From Nostoc sp. TH1S01 (lineage in GTDB: Bacteria > Cyanobacteriota > Cyanobacteriia > Cyanobacteriales > Nostocaceae): a stretch of DNA of 34,944 bases. Positions 21,965 through 32,225 of the stretch are shown here, in pieces. The translations under genes were made by a program, and so were the position numbers. Location: NCBI GenBank assembly GCA_018993265.1, contig JAGKSW010000101.1:1-34944 (forward strand), read 5' to 3'. Numbering within the stretch: the first letter of the stretch is position 1; each line of letters opens with the position of its first letter. The notes under the pieces are model-generated. The model saw only the letters and a program-made list of their open reading frames with translations. It was not told the DNA's origin and did no database searches.

Positions 21965-23860
21965 GTGACCTTGAGCTTGCCTTCCCCGATTACTCCCGCA
22001 AAAACCGATAATCAAAACCAGTCTGCTGCTCCATCGTCAGTTGTGACACCCAAACGGGCAACTGGTGGTTTTGCTTTACTTGACAGCCTTCTACGCCACG
22101 GCGTTGAGTATATTTTTGGTTATCCTGGTGGCGCAATCCTGCCGATTTACGATGATTTATACAAAGTGGAATCCACTGGTGCGCTGAAGCACATTCTGGT
22201 GAGGCACGAACAAGGCGCAGCCCATGCCGCAGATGGCTATGCCCGCGCTACTGGGAAGGTAGGAGTTTGCTTTGGGACTTCAGGCCCTGGGGCGACAAAC
22301 TTGGTAACAGGTATCGCTACAGCCTACATGGATTCGATCCCAATGGTGATAGTCACGGGACAAGTACCCCGCAAAATGATCGGTACAGATGCGTTCCAAG
22401 AAACCGATATTTACGGAATTACTTTACCTATAGTCAAGCACTCTTATGTAGTGCGTGACCCGAAAGACATGGCGCGAATTGTGGCTGAAGCATTCCACAT
22501 TGCCAGCACCGGACGGCCAGGGCCAGTTTTAATTGATGTCCCCAAAGATGTGGCGTTTGAAGAATTTGATTATGTACCTGTAGAACCAGGTGCAGTCAAA
22601 TTACCTGGATATCGCCCCACCGTTAAGGGAAATCCCCGGCAAATCAATGCGGCAATTAAGTTAATTAAAGAAAGCCGTCGCCCATTATTGTATGTTGGTG
22701 GTGGTGCGATCGCATCTAACGCCCATGAAGAAGTTAAACAGTTAGCTGAGTTATTCAATATTCCTGTCACCACTACCTTGATGGGGATTGGGGCATTTGA
22801 TGAACATCATCCTCTGTCTGTGGGGATGTTGGGAATGCACGGGACAGCCTACGCTAACTTTGCTGTGAGTGATTGCGATTTGCTGATTTGTGTTGGTGCA
22901 AGATTTGACGATCGCGTTACTGGTAAATTAGATGAATTCGCTTCCCGCGCCAAAGTAATTCACATTGACATCGACCCAGCAGAAGTCGGCAAAAACCGTG
23001 TCCCCGATGTACCCATTGTTGGTGATGTCCGCAATGTCTTGGTTGATTTGTTGCGGCGCTGCAAGCAATCTGGAATTAAACCCACACCCAATCAAAACCA
23101 AGAATGGTTGAATTTAATTAACCGTTGGCGGGAAGAATACCCCTTAGTTGTTCCCCAAAACCCCGACAGCATTTCTCCCCAAGAAGCCATTGTCGAAGTT
23201 GGTAGCCAAGCACCCCACGCCTTCTACACCACAGATGTGGGTCAGCATCAAATGTGGGCGGCGCAGTTCCTCAAGAATGGCCCACGCCGTTGGATTTCCA
23301 GCGCGGGTTTAGGAACGATGGGTTTTGGCTTACCTGCGGCTATCGGTGCAAAAGTCGCCTTCCCCAACGAAGAAGTAATTTGTATCAGTGGTGATGCGAG
23401 TTTCCAAATGTGTTTACAAGAATTGGGAACAGCAGCACAATATGGGATTAATGTCAAGACTGTAATCGTTAACAATGGTTGGCAGGGAATGGTGCGCCAA
23501 TGGCAACAAGCCTTCCACGGCGAACGTTACTCTTGTTCCAATATGGAAGTTGGGATGCCAGATATTGAGTTGTTGGCTAAAGCTTACGGTATCAAAGGCA
23601 TTGTAGTTAAAGAACGGGAGCAATTAAAAGATGCGATCGCCGAAATGTTGGCACATAACGGCCCCGTCATCTTAAATGTTCACGTCACCAGAGATGAAAA
23701 CTGCTATCCAATGGTAGCCCCTGGGAAGAGCAACGCTCAAATGGTCGGTTTACCCAAGCAACCACCAACAAGTTCTGTAGAACCTGTTTGTTGTAGTCAC
23801 TGCGGTAGCATGAATGCGCCGAACCATAACTTCTGTTCTGAGTGTGGGACGAAGTTGTAA
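21965..23860 (+). CDS. ilvB: acetolactate synthase large subunit with C-terminal zinc ribbon
   Basis: The 631-residue enzyme condenses two pyruvates, or pyruvate with 2-oxobutyrate, in branched-chain amino acid synthesis, using TPP, FAD and Mg2+. The TPP-activating Glu is E82 (Arg-His-Glu-Gly-type block). The TPP/Mg motif Gly-Asp-Ala-Ser-Phe starts near D477 and ends with Asn-Asn-Gly-Trp. About 30 Ser/Pro/Ala-rich residues precede the catalytic core. After the core comes a short linker and then a four-Cys zinc-ribbon-like tail (C610-x2-C613 and C624-x2-C627) that the E. coli enzyme lacks. The start is GTG 21965, with GAGG at 21954-21957. The regulatory subunit gene is not adjacent. Confidence 0.92.
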   Translation: MTLSLPSPITPAKTDNQNQSAAPSSVVTPKRATGGFALLDSLLRHGVEYIFGYPGGAILPIYDDLYKVESTGALKHILVRHEQGAAHAADGYARATGKVGVCFGTSGPGATNLVTGIATAYMDSIPMVIVTGQVPRKMIGTDAFQETDIYGITLPIVKHSYVVRDPKDMARIVAEAFHIASTGRPGPVLIDVPKDVAFEEFDYVPVEPGAVKLPGYRPTVKGNPRQINAAIKLIKESRRPLLYVGGGAIASNAHEEVKQLAELFNIPVTTTLMGIGAFDEHHPLSVGMLGMHGTAYANFAVSDCDLLICVGARFDDRVTGKLDEFASRAKVIHIDIDPAEVGKNRVPDVPIVGDVRNVLVDLLRRCKQSGIKPTPNQNQEWLNLINRWREEYPLVVPQNPDSISPQEAIVEVGSQAPHAFYTTDVGQHQMWAAQFLKNGPRRWISSAGLGTMGFGLPAAIGAKVAFPNEEVICISGDASFQMCLQELGTAAQYGINVKTVIVNNGWQGMVRQWQQAFHGERYSCSNMEVGMPDIELLAKAYGIKGIVVKEREQLKDAIAEMLAHNGPVILNVHVTRDENCYPMVAPGKSNAQMVGLPKQPPTSSVEPVCCSHCGSMNAPNHNFCSECGTKL

Positions 23861-23976
23861 ATTATGCTAGTGGAGAGAAGTTTAGTAGGGGCTTTCTCCA
23901 CTACGCAGTCTTTGAGGTTTTAAACGCGGAGGGATGTGGAGGTAAACGCGGAGGTACGCGGAGTTTTTAGTCCGTA

Positions 23977-25023
23977 TTAGTAAGGATCGGAATTAAATCT
24001 GCCTCGCTTCACACTTCTATAGTAATGACCTCGATTTGGTGGGTTTCTGAGGTCGAATGTATCGCCGCTGGGAACTCGCCAAATTTTATAGTCATAGTAA
24101 GTGAGAGGTGTTCGGGGTTTACATTCCTCTGGTGGGTGGTCTCCCAGAACAAAGTAGGCGGCGTTTCTCCCCATCACCTTGGCTAGACCATATTTATCGA
24201 TGACAAGTGATGTCTCCTCACTTATAGCTATTCCTAAAACGCGGTTAGCTTTACCATCCTGAATTTGTCGCGCAATGAAAGCCATAATGCGACCCATACG
24301 TTTGCGGCTATCGAAGTGGGTATCGATGATGGTTCCGCGCAAATGACCCCATTGAAAAAAATCGTATGTAAAGGTGATATTTCGATAAGGGTCTTCGAGT
24401 ATTTCTCTTGTTTCTATGCTGTCTTCGCAAGCACAAGAGTCGTAAATATACTCACTGTGAATCATTGCACCTGCACTCGTCCCGCCAATTGCACCGCCTC
24501 TAGCGTAGACTTCTCGGACAGCGTTCTCTAGTCTGGTGTTTTTCCAACTGCGGATATATTGACATTGGTCTCCCCCAGCAAAGAAAACTACACCAGCTTT
24601 TCTGACTTTGGTGACGATATCATCTCGGTTGGCATCATTGCGGTTACTAACGATGAGTGTTTTGACTGAGTTCACACCTCTCATACCGTAAATGAGGTGA
24701 TTATAGTCATCACTGCCATAGGTACGGAGAACTACCACATCAACTTTATTTGAGCTATCTCCACGAACTTGGTCAATCATCCATTGAATAGCCCTCTCAA
24801 CATCAGGGCCACCGCCGCCTAAGTTCAGTACGGGGCCAGCTAGATGAGGAAGGGGGGAAAGGGGCGGAACAACATCAACAGTGTTGTCAATGAAGTGGCG
24901 TTTCAGGTATGCTGTAAGACGGGTTATTAAACTGGCACCCATCCTTAACAACACAGTTCCCAAATTCTTCCAGAACTTTGCTATATCTGGGAATGCCTTC
25001 GTCATACTAACTTTATAGAGCAA
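23977..25023 (-). CDS. cyanophycinase-family serine peptidase (S51)
   Basis: The 348-residue protein has the family's Gly-Gly-Thr-Ser-Ala-Gly-Ala-Met motif with S183 as nucleophile. It also has Phe-Ala-Gly-Gly-Asp-Gln upstream and Ile-Asp-Thr-His-Phe as the His-bearing block. Cyanophycinase releases beta-Asp-Arg dipeptides from cyanophycin granules. The catalytic region begins near residue 60; the first part is a non-conserved extension with a hydrophobic stretch, and the C-terminal end is Pro/Arg/Tyr-rich. The protein is longer than typical CphB (about 270-300 residues), so it may be a secondary paralogue with another substrate. A second Met at residue 7 is an alternative start. Confidence 0.8.
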   Translation of the reverse strand: MLYKVSMTKAFPDIAKFWKNLGTVLLRMGASLITRLTAYLKRHFIDNTVDVVPPLSPLPHLAGPVLNLGGGGPDVERAIQWMIDQVRGDSSNKVDVVVLRTYGSDDYNHLIYGMRGVNSVKTLIVSNRNDANRDDIVTKVRKAGVVFFAGGDQCQYIRSWKNTRLENAVREVYARGGAIGGTSAGAMIHSEYIYDSCACEDSIETREILEDPYRNITFTYDFFQWGHLRGTIIDTHFDSRKRMGRIMAFIARQIQDGKANRVLGIAISEETSLVIDKYGLAKVMGRNAAYFVLGDHPPEECKPRTPLTYYDYKIWRVPSGDTFDLRNPPNRGHYYRSVKRGRFNSDPY

Positions 25024-25168
25024 ACTGCATTTACTGTTTACTCTCGCATCAGAAGGCTTGAAATTCCCAGCGTACAGGGCTTGTAATGTTTTTTAACGTC
25101 AAATAGTCCAGAGTAATCATTGATTCTCTGATTTAGGGGCAGTATCCTCAGTTTTACTCTGTGTTGAA

Positions 25169-26356
25169 TTACCAGATAACTTGCGATCGCTCCTGCACCA
25201 CTCGCTGATAAACTGATTCTGTTTGCTGGGCTAATTTTGACCAGCTAAAGCGGCGTTCTAAATCTTCGTAAGCGTTATCTACCAGCCATTGCCGATATTC
25301 GGGGTTTTTCAAAACCTCCAAAATTCCCCATGCTAAAGAATCAGGATCATTTACCCCAGTGACGATACCTGTTTTGGTATGCTGAACAACTTCCGGGAAA
25401 CCACCCGTATCGGAAACTACCACAGGTACACGCGATGCAAAGCTTTCTAAAGCCACAATACCAAAGGGTTCATAAAAACTAGGGAATACCGCACAGTCGG
25501 CGATGGTTTGGAATTTATCTAAGTATTCATCAGATAAGAAACCCGTAAAATAGCATTTCTCCCAAATGCCTAAATCTGCGGCTTGGCGTTTAAGATGATC
25601 GGTATTACCGCCACCAATAATCACAAATTTAACGTAACCACCCATCTCTGCAAGGACTTTGGGTGCAGCATTTAATAATACTGGTACACCTTTTTCATAA
25701 GTCATCCGCCCGACATAGTAAACAATTTTTTCACCATCTTCGGCAAATTGGCGGCGAAAATCTTGAGCGTGAAAATCTTCGTGATGCTGTTTTTTCTCTG
25801 GACGGATACCGTTATAAATCACATCGATTTTATCCCAAGGGCTGCTGAGGGCGCGTTCTACCTCCCGGCGCATATAGTCTGTACAGACGATAACTCGCCA
25901 AGCATCGAAAGCGAGTAAATTTTCTTTGCCGTGAATATAGCGTTGAATATCGTTATGAATGCCGTTATAGCGTCCGTATTCTGTGGCGTGAATTGTTGCA
26001 ATTAAAGGGATTTTAAAAGTATGCTTGAGGGCGATCGCAGCATCACCCACTAACCAATCATGGGCATGGATAATATCAAACGGCCCTTCCTCCAAAATTA
26101 ACTTACCACCGTGATGACCCATGCTTTGGTTAAGATTGACAATCCAGTGGAAAAAGTCATTACTATGTCCCACCGGTACCCGATGCACATTTATGCCTTC
26201 CACTACCTCATACATCGGTGCTTGACCGAATTCCACTGTAATTAAGTGAACTTCATGTCCTAACTTAACTATTTCTGGATACAACTCAGCTACGTGTCTG
26301 GCAATACCGCCGACTATTCTTGGTGGAAATTCCCAACTTAATACAAGTATTTTCAT
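25169..26356 (-). CDS. glycosyltransferase family 4 (glycogen-synthase-like GT-B)
   Basis: The 395-residue GT-B fold enzyme begins with Met-Lys-Ile-Leu-Val-Leu-Ser-Trp-Glu-Phe-Pro-Pro and Gly-Gly-Ile-Ala-Arg-His-Val, as in starch/glycogen synthase-like GT4 proteins. The C-terminal donor-binding half holds Tyr-Val-Gly-Arg-Met-Thr-Tyr-Glu-Lys-Gly-Val and the Glu-Pro-Phe-Gly-Ile-Val-Ala-Leu-Glu E-x7-E motif. It should transfer a sugar from a nucleotide-sugar (or maltose-1-phosphate-type product) to an acceptor. The exact acceptor cannot be read. No cell-surface polysaccharide cluster surrounds it. It has a long upstream gap and appears monocistronic. Confidence 0.85.
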   Translation of the reverse strand: MKILVLSWEFPPRIVGGIARHVAELYPEIVKLGHEVHLITVEFGQAPMYEVVEGINVHRVPVGHSNDFFHWIVNLNQSMGHHGGKLILEEGPFDIIHAHDWLVGDAAIALKHTFKIPLIATIHATEYGRYNGIHNDIQRYIHGKENLLAFDAWRVIVCTDYMRREVERALSSPWDKIDVIYNGIRPEKKQHHEDFHAQDFRRQFAEDGEKIVYYVGRMTYEKGVPVLLNAAPKVLAEMGGYVKFVIIGGGNTDHLKRQAADLGIWEKCYFTGFLSDEYLDKFQTIADCAVFPSFYEPFGIVALESFASRVPVVVSDTGGFPEVVQHTKTGIVTGVNDPDSLAWGILEVLKNPEYRQWLVDNAYEDLERRFSWSKLAQQTESVYQRVVQERSQVIW

Positions 26357-27034
26357 GTAGTAAAATCTCCAAATTTTTATAAATTTCTCAAAAAACTAGC
26401 TGTATCTCAAAAATACAAGGATAAGAAATATGTTGAGTCGGTATGTTTACCAAAGTTTTCTAATTTTTTAATAATTTTAGGGATAGATCACAGGGTAGCA
26501 AGGTTGAGCAGATTCGCAAATACCTTATGAAATTTACTAGATTAATAGATAAATGTCCCTAGAGGGATGAAGTCTCTTACCCCTTTGTTGAGTTTTATGA
26601 CACTACTATTTAAAGGCTGGGTGTAAGGGTGTATGGGTTACACTCATACACCTTGATACCCTAAACTAAGTTCTTCTTATAGCAGAAGGCAGAAGGCAGG
26701 AGGAAAAGTCTTACTATTCCTGGCACTCAAGCTTTGAAATTGTCCTAACATCTCTGACTACCGCTATAATTTCCAGACTTAAGTAAAAACCATCAGGACA
26801 TAAATAAAGGAATGTCAAGAGAATCTTCCCATAGACATTCCTGGTAGTTGCTGTATGCAGTTAATAAAAGTCTTTATCAAACAGAATTCAGAATTGATTC
26901 TGACCCTTCGACAAGCTCAGGGCATCGCCCCTGAATTCTTCTTCAACTCCCTGCGGTAGAAGGAACAGGGAACGAGTAAAAAGCAACAGGAAAGTCCGTT
27001 TGTTCCCTATTCCCTGTTCCCTGTTCCCTGTTAA
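26357..27034. other. long intergenic region with hairpins and CCCTGTT repeats, no gene
   Basis: The region upstream of the GT4 gene and downstream of lepA (both minus strand) has a GGTGTATG/CATACACC hairpin (26628-26635 and 26645-26652), a short palindromic block near 26905-26935, and heptamers of CCCTGTT ending at about 27031 beside the lepA stop. The CCCTGTT run can pair with GGAACAGGGAAC near 26962, forming a terminator-like stem for lepA. No coding frame stands out. Confidence 0.5.
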
Positions 27035-28846
27035 TTAATTTTGATCTAACCGTAAAACAGCCATAAAAGCTTCTTGCGGTACATCTACTGTACCTACAGC
27101 CTTCATCCGCTTTTTACCTTTGGCTTGCTTCTGCAACAGTTTCTTTTTCCGGCTGATGTCACCGCCGTAACACTTGGCGAGTACATCTTTGCGTAAGGCG
27201 GGGATATGTTCACTAGCGATGACTTTGCTACCAATGGCGGCTTGAATAGGCACTTTAAATTGATGGCGGGGAATCAATTCTTTGAGTTTCTCAGCCATTG
27301 ACCGCCCAACGTTGTAAGCTTTATCACGGTGGACAATCATGGCTAAAGAATCAACGGGGTCGCCGTTAATCATGATATCTAGCTTCACCAGCGGATTTTC
27401 GCGGTAGCCAATGAGATGATATTCCATACTGGCATAACCGCGCGATCGCGATTTCATTTGGTCAAAAAAGTCGGTGACAACTTCTGCCAAGGGTATCTCA
27501 TAAGTTAAGGTGGTGCGCCCTTGGGTGAGGTATTTCATATCCTTGAAAATACCACGGCGATTTTGTGACAACTCCATCAATGTGCCGACAAAACCCTCCG
27601 GTGTAATCATTTCTACCTGTACATAGGGTTCTTCGATTTTCTCGCGATCGTTGGGTGCAGGCAAATGGCTAGGATTATCAATATATAATTCTTCGCCCTT
27701 AATAGTAGTTACTTTATAAACTACCGAAGGCGCAGTAATAATTAAATCCAAGTCATACTCACGTTCCAACCGTTCCTGCACGATTTCCATGTGCAGTAAC
27801 CCCAAGAACCCACAACGGAAACCAAAACCCATCGCGCTAGAAGTTTCTGGTTCGTAATGCAGCGCCGCATCATTTAGTCTGAGCTTTTCTAAAGCTTCCC
27901 GCAAGTCTTCAAATTGGTCAGCATCAATGGGAAACATCCCACAAAAGACCATTGGGTTAGCTTCGGTGTACCCTGGTAAGGGGTCTGCGGCTTTGGCATT
28001 AGATAAGGTAATGGTATCACCTACCCGCGCATCGGCTACCGCTTTAATAGCGGCGGCTAAATAACCCACTTCCCCGGCGTGGAGTTCATCAACTTGCTTT
28101 TGTGTGGGAGACAAGACACCCAATTCGTCGATTTCGTATTCTTTGCCGGATGCCATCAGATAAATGCGATCGCCTTTTTTCACGCGCCCATCCATCACCC
28201 GGAAATAAACAATTACGCCCCGGTAGGGGTCGTAATAACTATCAAAAATTAACGCCCGTAAGCGTTTATCTACAGTATCAGGCGCTGGGGGGATGCGTTC
28301 AACGATCGCTTCTAAAATCTCATCAATCCCAATTCCTTCTTTTGCCGAAGCGAGAATTGCGCCACTGCAATCAAGACCGATAATTTCTTCAATTTCGCTA
28401 ATTACCCGGTCTGGTTCTGCGCCAGGCAGGTCAATTTTATTCAAAACTGGAATAATTTCCAAGTTATGCTCTAACGCTAAGTAGACATTCGCCAAAGTTT
28501 GCGCTTCCACACCTTGAGACGCATCTACAACCAATAGCGCCCCTTCACAAGCCGCCAAACTGCGCGACACCTCATAAGAAAAGTCTACGTGTCCGGGCGT
28601 GTCAATTAAATTTAATACATACTGCTGACCATCTTTAGCAGTGTAATTCATCCGGGCAGCTTGCAGCTTAATTGTAATGCCGCGCTCCCGTTCTAAATCC
28701 ATATTGTCGAGAAACTGCTCCTTCATCTGCCGTTCATCAACAGTGCCAGTAGCTTGCAAAAGGCGATCGGCGAGGGTTGATTTCCCGTGATCAATGTGAG
28801 CAATAATACAGAAATTGCGAATGCGAACTGCGGGAACGTCAGTCAT
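27035..28846 (-). CDS. lepA: elongation factor 4 (LepA) GTPase
   Basis: The 603-residue ribosome-associated GTPase helps back-translocate or remodel ribosomes. GTPase motifs are present in order: Ala-His-Ile-Asp-His-Gly-Lys-Ser-Thr (G1), Asp-Thr-Pro-Gly-His (G3), Asn-Lys-Ile-Asp (G4) and Ser-Ala-Lys (G5). These are followed by the EF-G-like domains and the LepA-specific C-terminal domain with [15 protein letters not shown]. Full length for the family and intact. No close co-directional neighbour, so probably monocistronic. Confidence 0.98.
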   Translation of the reverse strand: MTDVPAVRIRNFCIIAHIDHGKSTLADRLLQATGTVDERQMKEQFLDNMDLERERGITIKLQAARMNYTAKDGQQYVLNLIDTPGHVDFSYEVSRSLAACEGALLVVDASQGVEAQTLANVYLALEHNLEIIPVLNKIDLPGAEPDRVISEIEEIIGLDCSGAILASAKEGIGIDEILEAIVERIPPAPDTVDKRLRALIFDSYYDPYRGVIVYFRVMDGRVKKGDRIYLMASGKEYEIDELGVLSPTQKQVDELHAGEVGYLAAAIKAVADARVGDTITLSNAKAADPLPGYTEANPMVFCGMFPIDADQFEDLREALEKLRLNDAALHYEPETSSAMGFGFRCGFLGLLHMEIVQERLEREYDLDLIITAPSVVYKVTTIKGEELYIDNPSHLPAPNDREKIEEPYVQVEMITPEGFVGTLMELSQNRRGIFKDMKYLTQGRTTLTYEIPLAEVVTDFFDQMKSRSRGYASMEYHLIGYRENPLVKLDIMINGDPVDSLAMIVHRDKAYNVGRSMAEKLKELIPRHQFKVPIQAAIGSKVIASEHIPALRKDVLAKCYGGDISRKKKLLQKQAKGKKRMKAVGTVDVPQEAFMAVLRLDQN

Positions 28847-29436
28847 ATACTATCTTTGCTGAAGCAGCAACCAAGGTTATAAAGAGCGATTTACTTAATG
28901 TATTTTAATGCTTTCTTTGCCAAGACGCTGCTATGAAGTGAGAAGTCTGAAGTATGAAGTGTGAATTATGTAGACGCGCTTTGCGAGGCTTCCCGTTCGC
29001 GTAGCGTCTCCCTTTGGGAGAAGGGTAGTGTGAAATTTCATCTTCCCTTCAGCCTTTGTACCTCTGGCTTATGATCTCATACTTTTGTGGCTCATACCAT
29101 TTCAGACTTCATACTTCACACTTCATACTTCAGTTGCCCCTTAAGTATTTTGCAAATCTATATAAAGTCTCTATAATTAAGTCTATTTTTCCTTGCAGGT
29201 ATTGATCAACCAGCAGCGTACAATAAATATATATTAAGTACATAGTGTAGAGATCGTGGGCAGTTACACCTCGTAAATGCTCGGAGCTACTGATTTACTG
29301 ACAAAACTTCTAGAGCATTGAAAAAGTGAGTTCTATGAAAATTGCCACTTAAAAATCTCAAGCTGTTATTTTTAGTGAGAGTTCGGGGAACTATGTAACT
29401 ATACCTTGAAGATTTGTCAGTAAACTAACCCGAAAC
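28847..29436. other. intergenic region with STRR tracts and nested small repeats
   Basis: Upstream of lepA and of the RHH gene. It has GAAGTAT-type heptamers near 28934-28968 and 29098-29135, a GTAGACGCGC hairpin repeat inside the heptamer run (about 28970-29027) that itself contains a 25-nt insertion, and the inverted pair TTTACTGACAAA (29294-29305) and TTTGTCAGTAAA (29413-29424). No gene is seen; the last pair could shape the leader of the RHH gene. Confidence 0.5.
28996..29020. mobile_element. 25-nt insertion in a hairpin repeat (SDR-like)
   Basis: The repeat at 14264-14297 reads continuously CTTCCCGAAGGGTAG, while here CCCG (to 28995) and AAGGGTAG (from 29021) are separated by exactly 25 bases, among them GTAGCGTCTC and a CTCCC/GGGAG hairpin. 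Size and setting match the small dispersed repeats of heterocystous cyanobacteria. Confidence 0.55.
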
Positions 29437-29493
29437 TTGAGTAGAACTACTTTACAAAGCTTTAGAAAAAACAAATGCAGAGTATATAAACCT

Positions 29494-29730
29494 ATGAATA
29501 TGAAAGAGAGAGCTACCGAAGGGGAGCAAAGACAAGGCGATAAGGTAGAAATTGCTGTCCGCCTAGATTCGGAATTATTAGAACAAATTCAGCATCTTAC
29601 CAATGACCCCAGCAAAGTCATTGAGGTAGCAATTCGCCAATGGTTACGGGGTGAGATTCCTAGAGATGATGAACTGACGCGTACTCCTTATCGCACACCT
29701 GTGCCACCTAGGGGTGAGTGGAATGATTGA
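29494..29730 (+). CDS. small ribbon-helix-helix-like protein (78 aa)
   Basis: The ATG at 29494 is preferred over the longer frame from 29437, which adds a basic stretch with no ribosome site. The segment Val-Glu-Ile-Ala-Val-Arg-Leu-Asp-Ser-Glu-Leu-Leu-Glu-Gln-Ile is a strand then helix, followed by Ser-Lys-Val-Ile-Glu-Val-Ala-Ile-Arg-Gln-Trp-Leu-Arg, resembling the CopG/MetJ ribbon-helix-helix fold. The Pro/Arg-rich tail is unstructured. Such proteins are repressors or antitoxins, but no toxin follows. A long inverted repeat lies in its leader. Confidence 0.55.
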   Translation: MNMKERATEGEQRQGDKVEIAVRLDSELLEQIQHLTNDPSKVIEVAIRQWLRGEIPRDDELTRTPYRTPVPPRGEWND

Positions 29731-29888
29731 CAGCCACAAACAAGTTTTTCCTAGACAAGAACACAAGTTTCAAGTTTGTCAATCATCTTGTTCATAACAG
29801 CCAAAACACCCAATGTAAGTATGCAAAAGCTTTTAGCAGCTTGAGCAACACTTTATTGAGTTGCCACTTGTCTACCCAACTCGATTAA

Positions 29889-31646
29889 ATGACTATTACT
29901 GCCAACTCCCAATCGCCAAACTTATTTTCTCCAAATCTGGAAGACATAGCTAATCAAACGGATGGCTCGTTACCAACTCTCGGTGCTGAGTTGGTGTATA
30001 TGCAAGATGGGTCAGGCCGCTACCTGACATTTTATTGGCAGCGCAGCGCAGTTCTGGGATTAAACCCTGAGCAACTAGTAAATAGCAGCCATGAAGAGGA
30101 AATTTTTGCTCCTGTAGATAAGGTAGCTTATTTGGAACGATTACACCGAATTTTAGAAAGTTTGGTGCCAGAAAAATTGCAATGTTGGTTTCGCTATCAG
30201 CAAGAGTTGTGCGAGTTGGAATTAGTAATTTGTCCAATCATGCCGCCACTGGGAACTGCCGCCACTACAGTTGTAGTGATGGGACGGTTATTACAGGCGA
30301 CAGTAAATCAACAAGAACTCAGTACCATACCCAAAGCGCCTACACCAATCGAGTTGGCTTTACGTTCGCAACAACACCAAAAACTAGTAAATAAAATTAC
30401 TAGAAATATTCGGCGAACTTTGGACTTAGACATTATATGGCAACAAACAGTAGATAGTTTGGGTAAAGCACTAAAGCTAGAACGTTGCATTATCTGTCCT
30501 TATCAGCCCTCTAGCTCAAAAGTGCGAGTTATAGCAGAATACCATCAGCCAGAACGCAGTTCGATGCTTGGCTTAGAAATAGATGTAGCTTCTGAGCCAG
30601 CATTTGCTCAAGCGTTAGCCACTTTAGAACCAGTAGTGATGGAGGTATCAAAATATCCACTGTGTCCTGAGCAAAAAGTTTTAGTAGTAGCAACATGCTA
30701 TCAAGACCAAGCAAATGGTTTGATTGCCATTGGTGTGCGGGATGAATGCTATCCCCTGACAAATGCTGAACTGGAATTAGCAAAAGAAGTAGCAGATCAG
30801 TTAGGAACTGCGATCGCTCATGCTACTTTATATAAAGAATTAGAAGCAGCCAGACAAAAAGCCGAAGAAGCATCACGGCTCAAAAGTGAATTTTTAGCCA
30901 ACGTTTCCCATGAAATTCGCACTCCCCTCAACGGGATGATTGGCTTTTTAAAGCTGATTCTAGAGGGGATGGCAGATGACCCAGAAGAACAACATCAGTT
31001 TCTCTTAGAAGCGCACCAATCATCCATCCACCTGCTGAATATCATCAACGATATTTTGGATATCGCCAAAATTGAAGCAGGCAAAATGGAATTAGACTGC
31101 GCTCCTGTCAAATTAGATGAGCTATTTTGTGGTGTAGAAAGTTTTATGCGTCCGCAAGCAGAAATGAAAAACCTCAGCTTTCGGATGCAAGTTCCTACCA
31201 CCTGCGATGAAATTGTTGTCCAAGGTAATTATCAACGACTGCTCCAAGTAATGCTGAACTTGGTCAACAACGCCATTAAATTTACCCATGAAGGCGGTAT
31301 TACCATCACCGCTGAAATTGTCCAGAAAAAAGTCAAATTTCAAGAACAGCAATTTCCTGGTATGGTCAGAGTCCGGGTAGCCGATACCGGAATTGGTGTT
31401 TCTCTAGACAAACAAGATAAATTATTTCAATTATTTTCTCAAGTAGATGGTTCTCGCACTCGTCAATATGGCGGTACAGGCTTAGGGTTAGCAATATCCC
31501 AGAAGCTAATTGAAGCAATGGGTGGTGAAGTACATTTTTACAGTCTGGGTGAAGGACTAGGCTCAACTGTGACTTTTACAGTACCTTTGTATCAGCAACC
31601 AGTGATTGTCTCTTCCAATGAAAGTAACTTGGATTGTGCTTGTTAA
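29889..31646 (+). CDS. GAF-domain sensor histidine kinase
   Basis: The 585-residue kinase has an N-terminal PAS-like region (about 35-130), a GAF domain (about 170-320), a short coiled coil and the HisKA H-box Ser-His-Glu-Ile-Arg-Thr-Pro-Leu with phospho-acceptor H341. The HATPase domain then shows the N-box Asn-Asn-Ala-Ile-Lys-Phe-Thr, G1 Asp-Thr-Gly-Ile-Gly and G2 Gly-Gly-Thr-Gly-Leu-Gly-Leu. There is no membrane segment, so it is a cytosolic sensor; its GAF lacks an obvious bilin-binding Cys motif, so a light role is not supported. No receiver domain and no response regulator adjacent. It has its own ATG and follows the RHH gene after 158 bases. Confidence 0.92.
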   Translation: MTITANSQSPNLFSPNLEDIANQTDGSLPTLGAELVYMQDGSGRYLTFYWQRSAVLGLNPEQLVNSSHEEEIFAPVDKVAYLERLHRILESLVPEKLQCWFRYQQELCELELVICPIMPPLGTAATTVVVMGRLLQATVNQQELSTIPKAPTPIELALRSQQHQKLVNKITRNIRRTLDLDIIWQQTVDSLGKALKLERCIICPYQPSSSKVRVIAEYHQPERSSMLGLEIDVASEPAFAQALATLEPVVMEVSKYPLCPEQKVLVVATCYQDQANGLIAIGVRDECYPLTNAELELAKEVADQLGTAIAHATLYKELEAARQKAEEASRLKSEFLANVSHEIRTPLNGMIGFLKLILEGMADDPEEQHQFLLEAHQSSIHLLNIINDILDIAKIEAGKMELDCAPVKLDELFCGVESFMRPQAEMKNLSFRMQVPTTCDEIVVQGNYQRLLQVMLNLVNNAIKFTHEGGITITAEIVQKKVKFQEQQFPGMVRVRVADTGIGVSLDKQDKLFQLFSQVDGSRTRQYGGTGLGLAISQKLIEAMGGEVHFYSLGEGLGSTVTFTVPLYQQPVIVSSNESNLDCAC

Positions 31647-31989
31647 TTCAGACAAAACCTCACCCTACATCCTTTTTTGATGACTGTATATGAAAACACT
31701 ATATCTATGGGTGGGGAGTAAGGTAAAGTTATGATTGATTTCAACTTTATTCACTAGTAAGTTCACGACTCCCGCCAGATAGCTTGACGCTAGTTGTTGA
31801 GTCGCATGTGATTGTTTTGTGTCAAATCAGAAAGGTAAAAGTACGACAGGCAATCTGGCGACAATTGGATCTAGGATTGATGTAACAAAGCTAAAAAACA
31901 AAATTATGGGTGTTGAGTTCGCAGTAGTGCTAAAAGTCTACTTAAAACTCATACCTCATCACCATCACTAACTTCACAGGTCTAAAACA
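31647..31989. other. intergenic region upstream of the Nfu gene
   Basis: No gene is seen. The arms CGCCAGAT (31773-31780) and ATCTGGCG (31853-31860) are perfect inverse copies 72 bases apart, with a small TAGC/GCTA hairpin between. This could be a structured leader or a small RNA, but nothing diagnostic supports either. Confidence 0.35.
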
Positions 31990-32220
31990 ATGGAATTGAC
32001 AGTAGACAACGTAGAAACCGTTTTAGATGAAATGCGCCCTTATTTGATGTCTGATGGCGGTAACGTGGAACTTGTAGAACTTGATGGCCCTGTGGTCAGA
32101 TTACGGTTACAAGGTGCTTGTGGTTCTTGTCCTAGCTCCACAATGACCCTGAGAATGGGTCTGGAACGCCGCCTCAAGGAAATGATTCCCGAAATTGCTG
32201 AAGTTGAACAAGTAATTTAG
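31990..32220 (+). CDS. Nfu-type Fe-S cluster scaffold (NifU C-terminal domain)
   Basis: The 76-residue protein is a stand-alone NifU C-terminal domain, with the Asp-Gly-Gly-Asn-Val block and the Cys-Gly-Ser-Cys motif (C44, C47) that binds a [4Fe-4S] or [2Fe-2S] cluster at a dimer interface. In cyanobacteria, such Nfu proteins donate clusters to photosystem I and other enzymes. Length and sequence are typical. It is followed by a palindromic heptamer run and then the GH57 gene, which are probably separately transcribed. Confidence 0.93.
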   Translation: MELTVDNVETVLDEMRPYLMSDGGNVELVELDGPVVRLRLQGACGSCPSSTMTLRMGLERRLKEMIPEIAEVEQVI

Positions 32221-32225
32221 GGACT

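Noticed and set aside
29889-31646. Phytochrome-like photoreceptor
   Set aside because: The GAF domain shows no bilin-attachment Cys motif and there is no PHY domain.
31773-31860. Small RNA gene upstream of nfu
   Set aside because: Only one 8-bp inverted pair supports it; no promoter or terminator pattern is evident.
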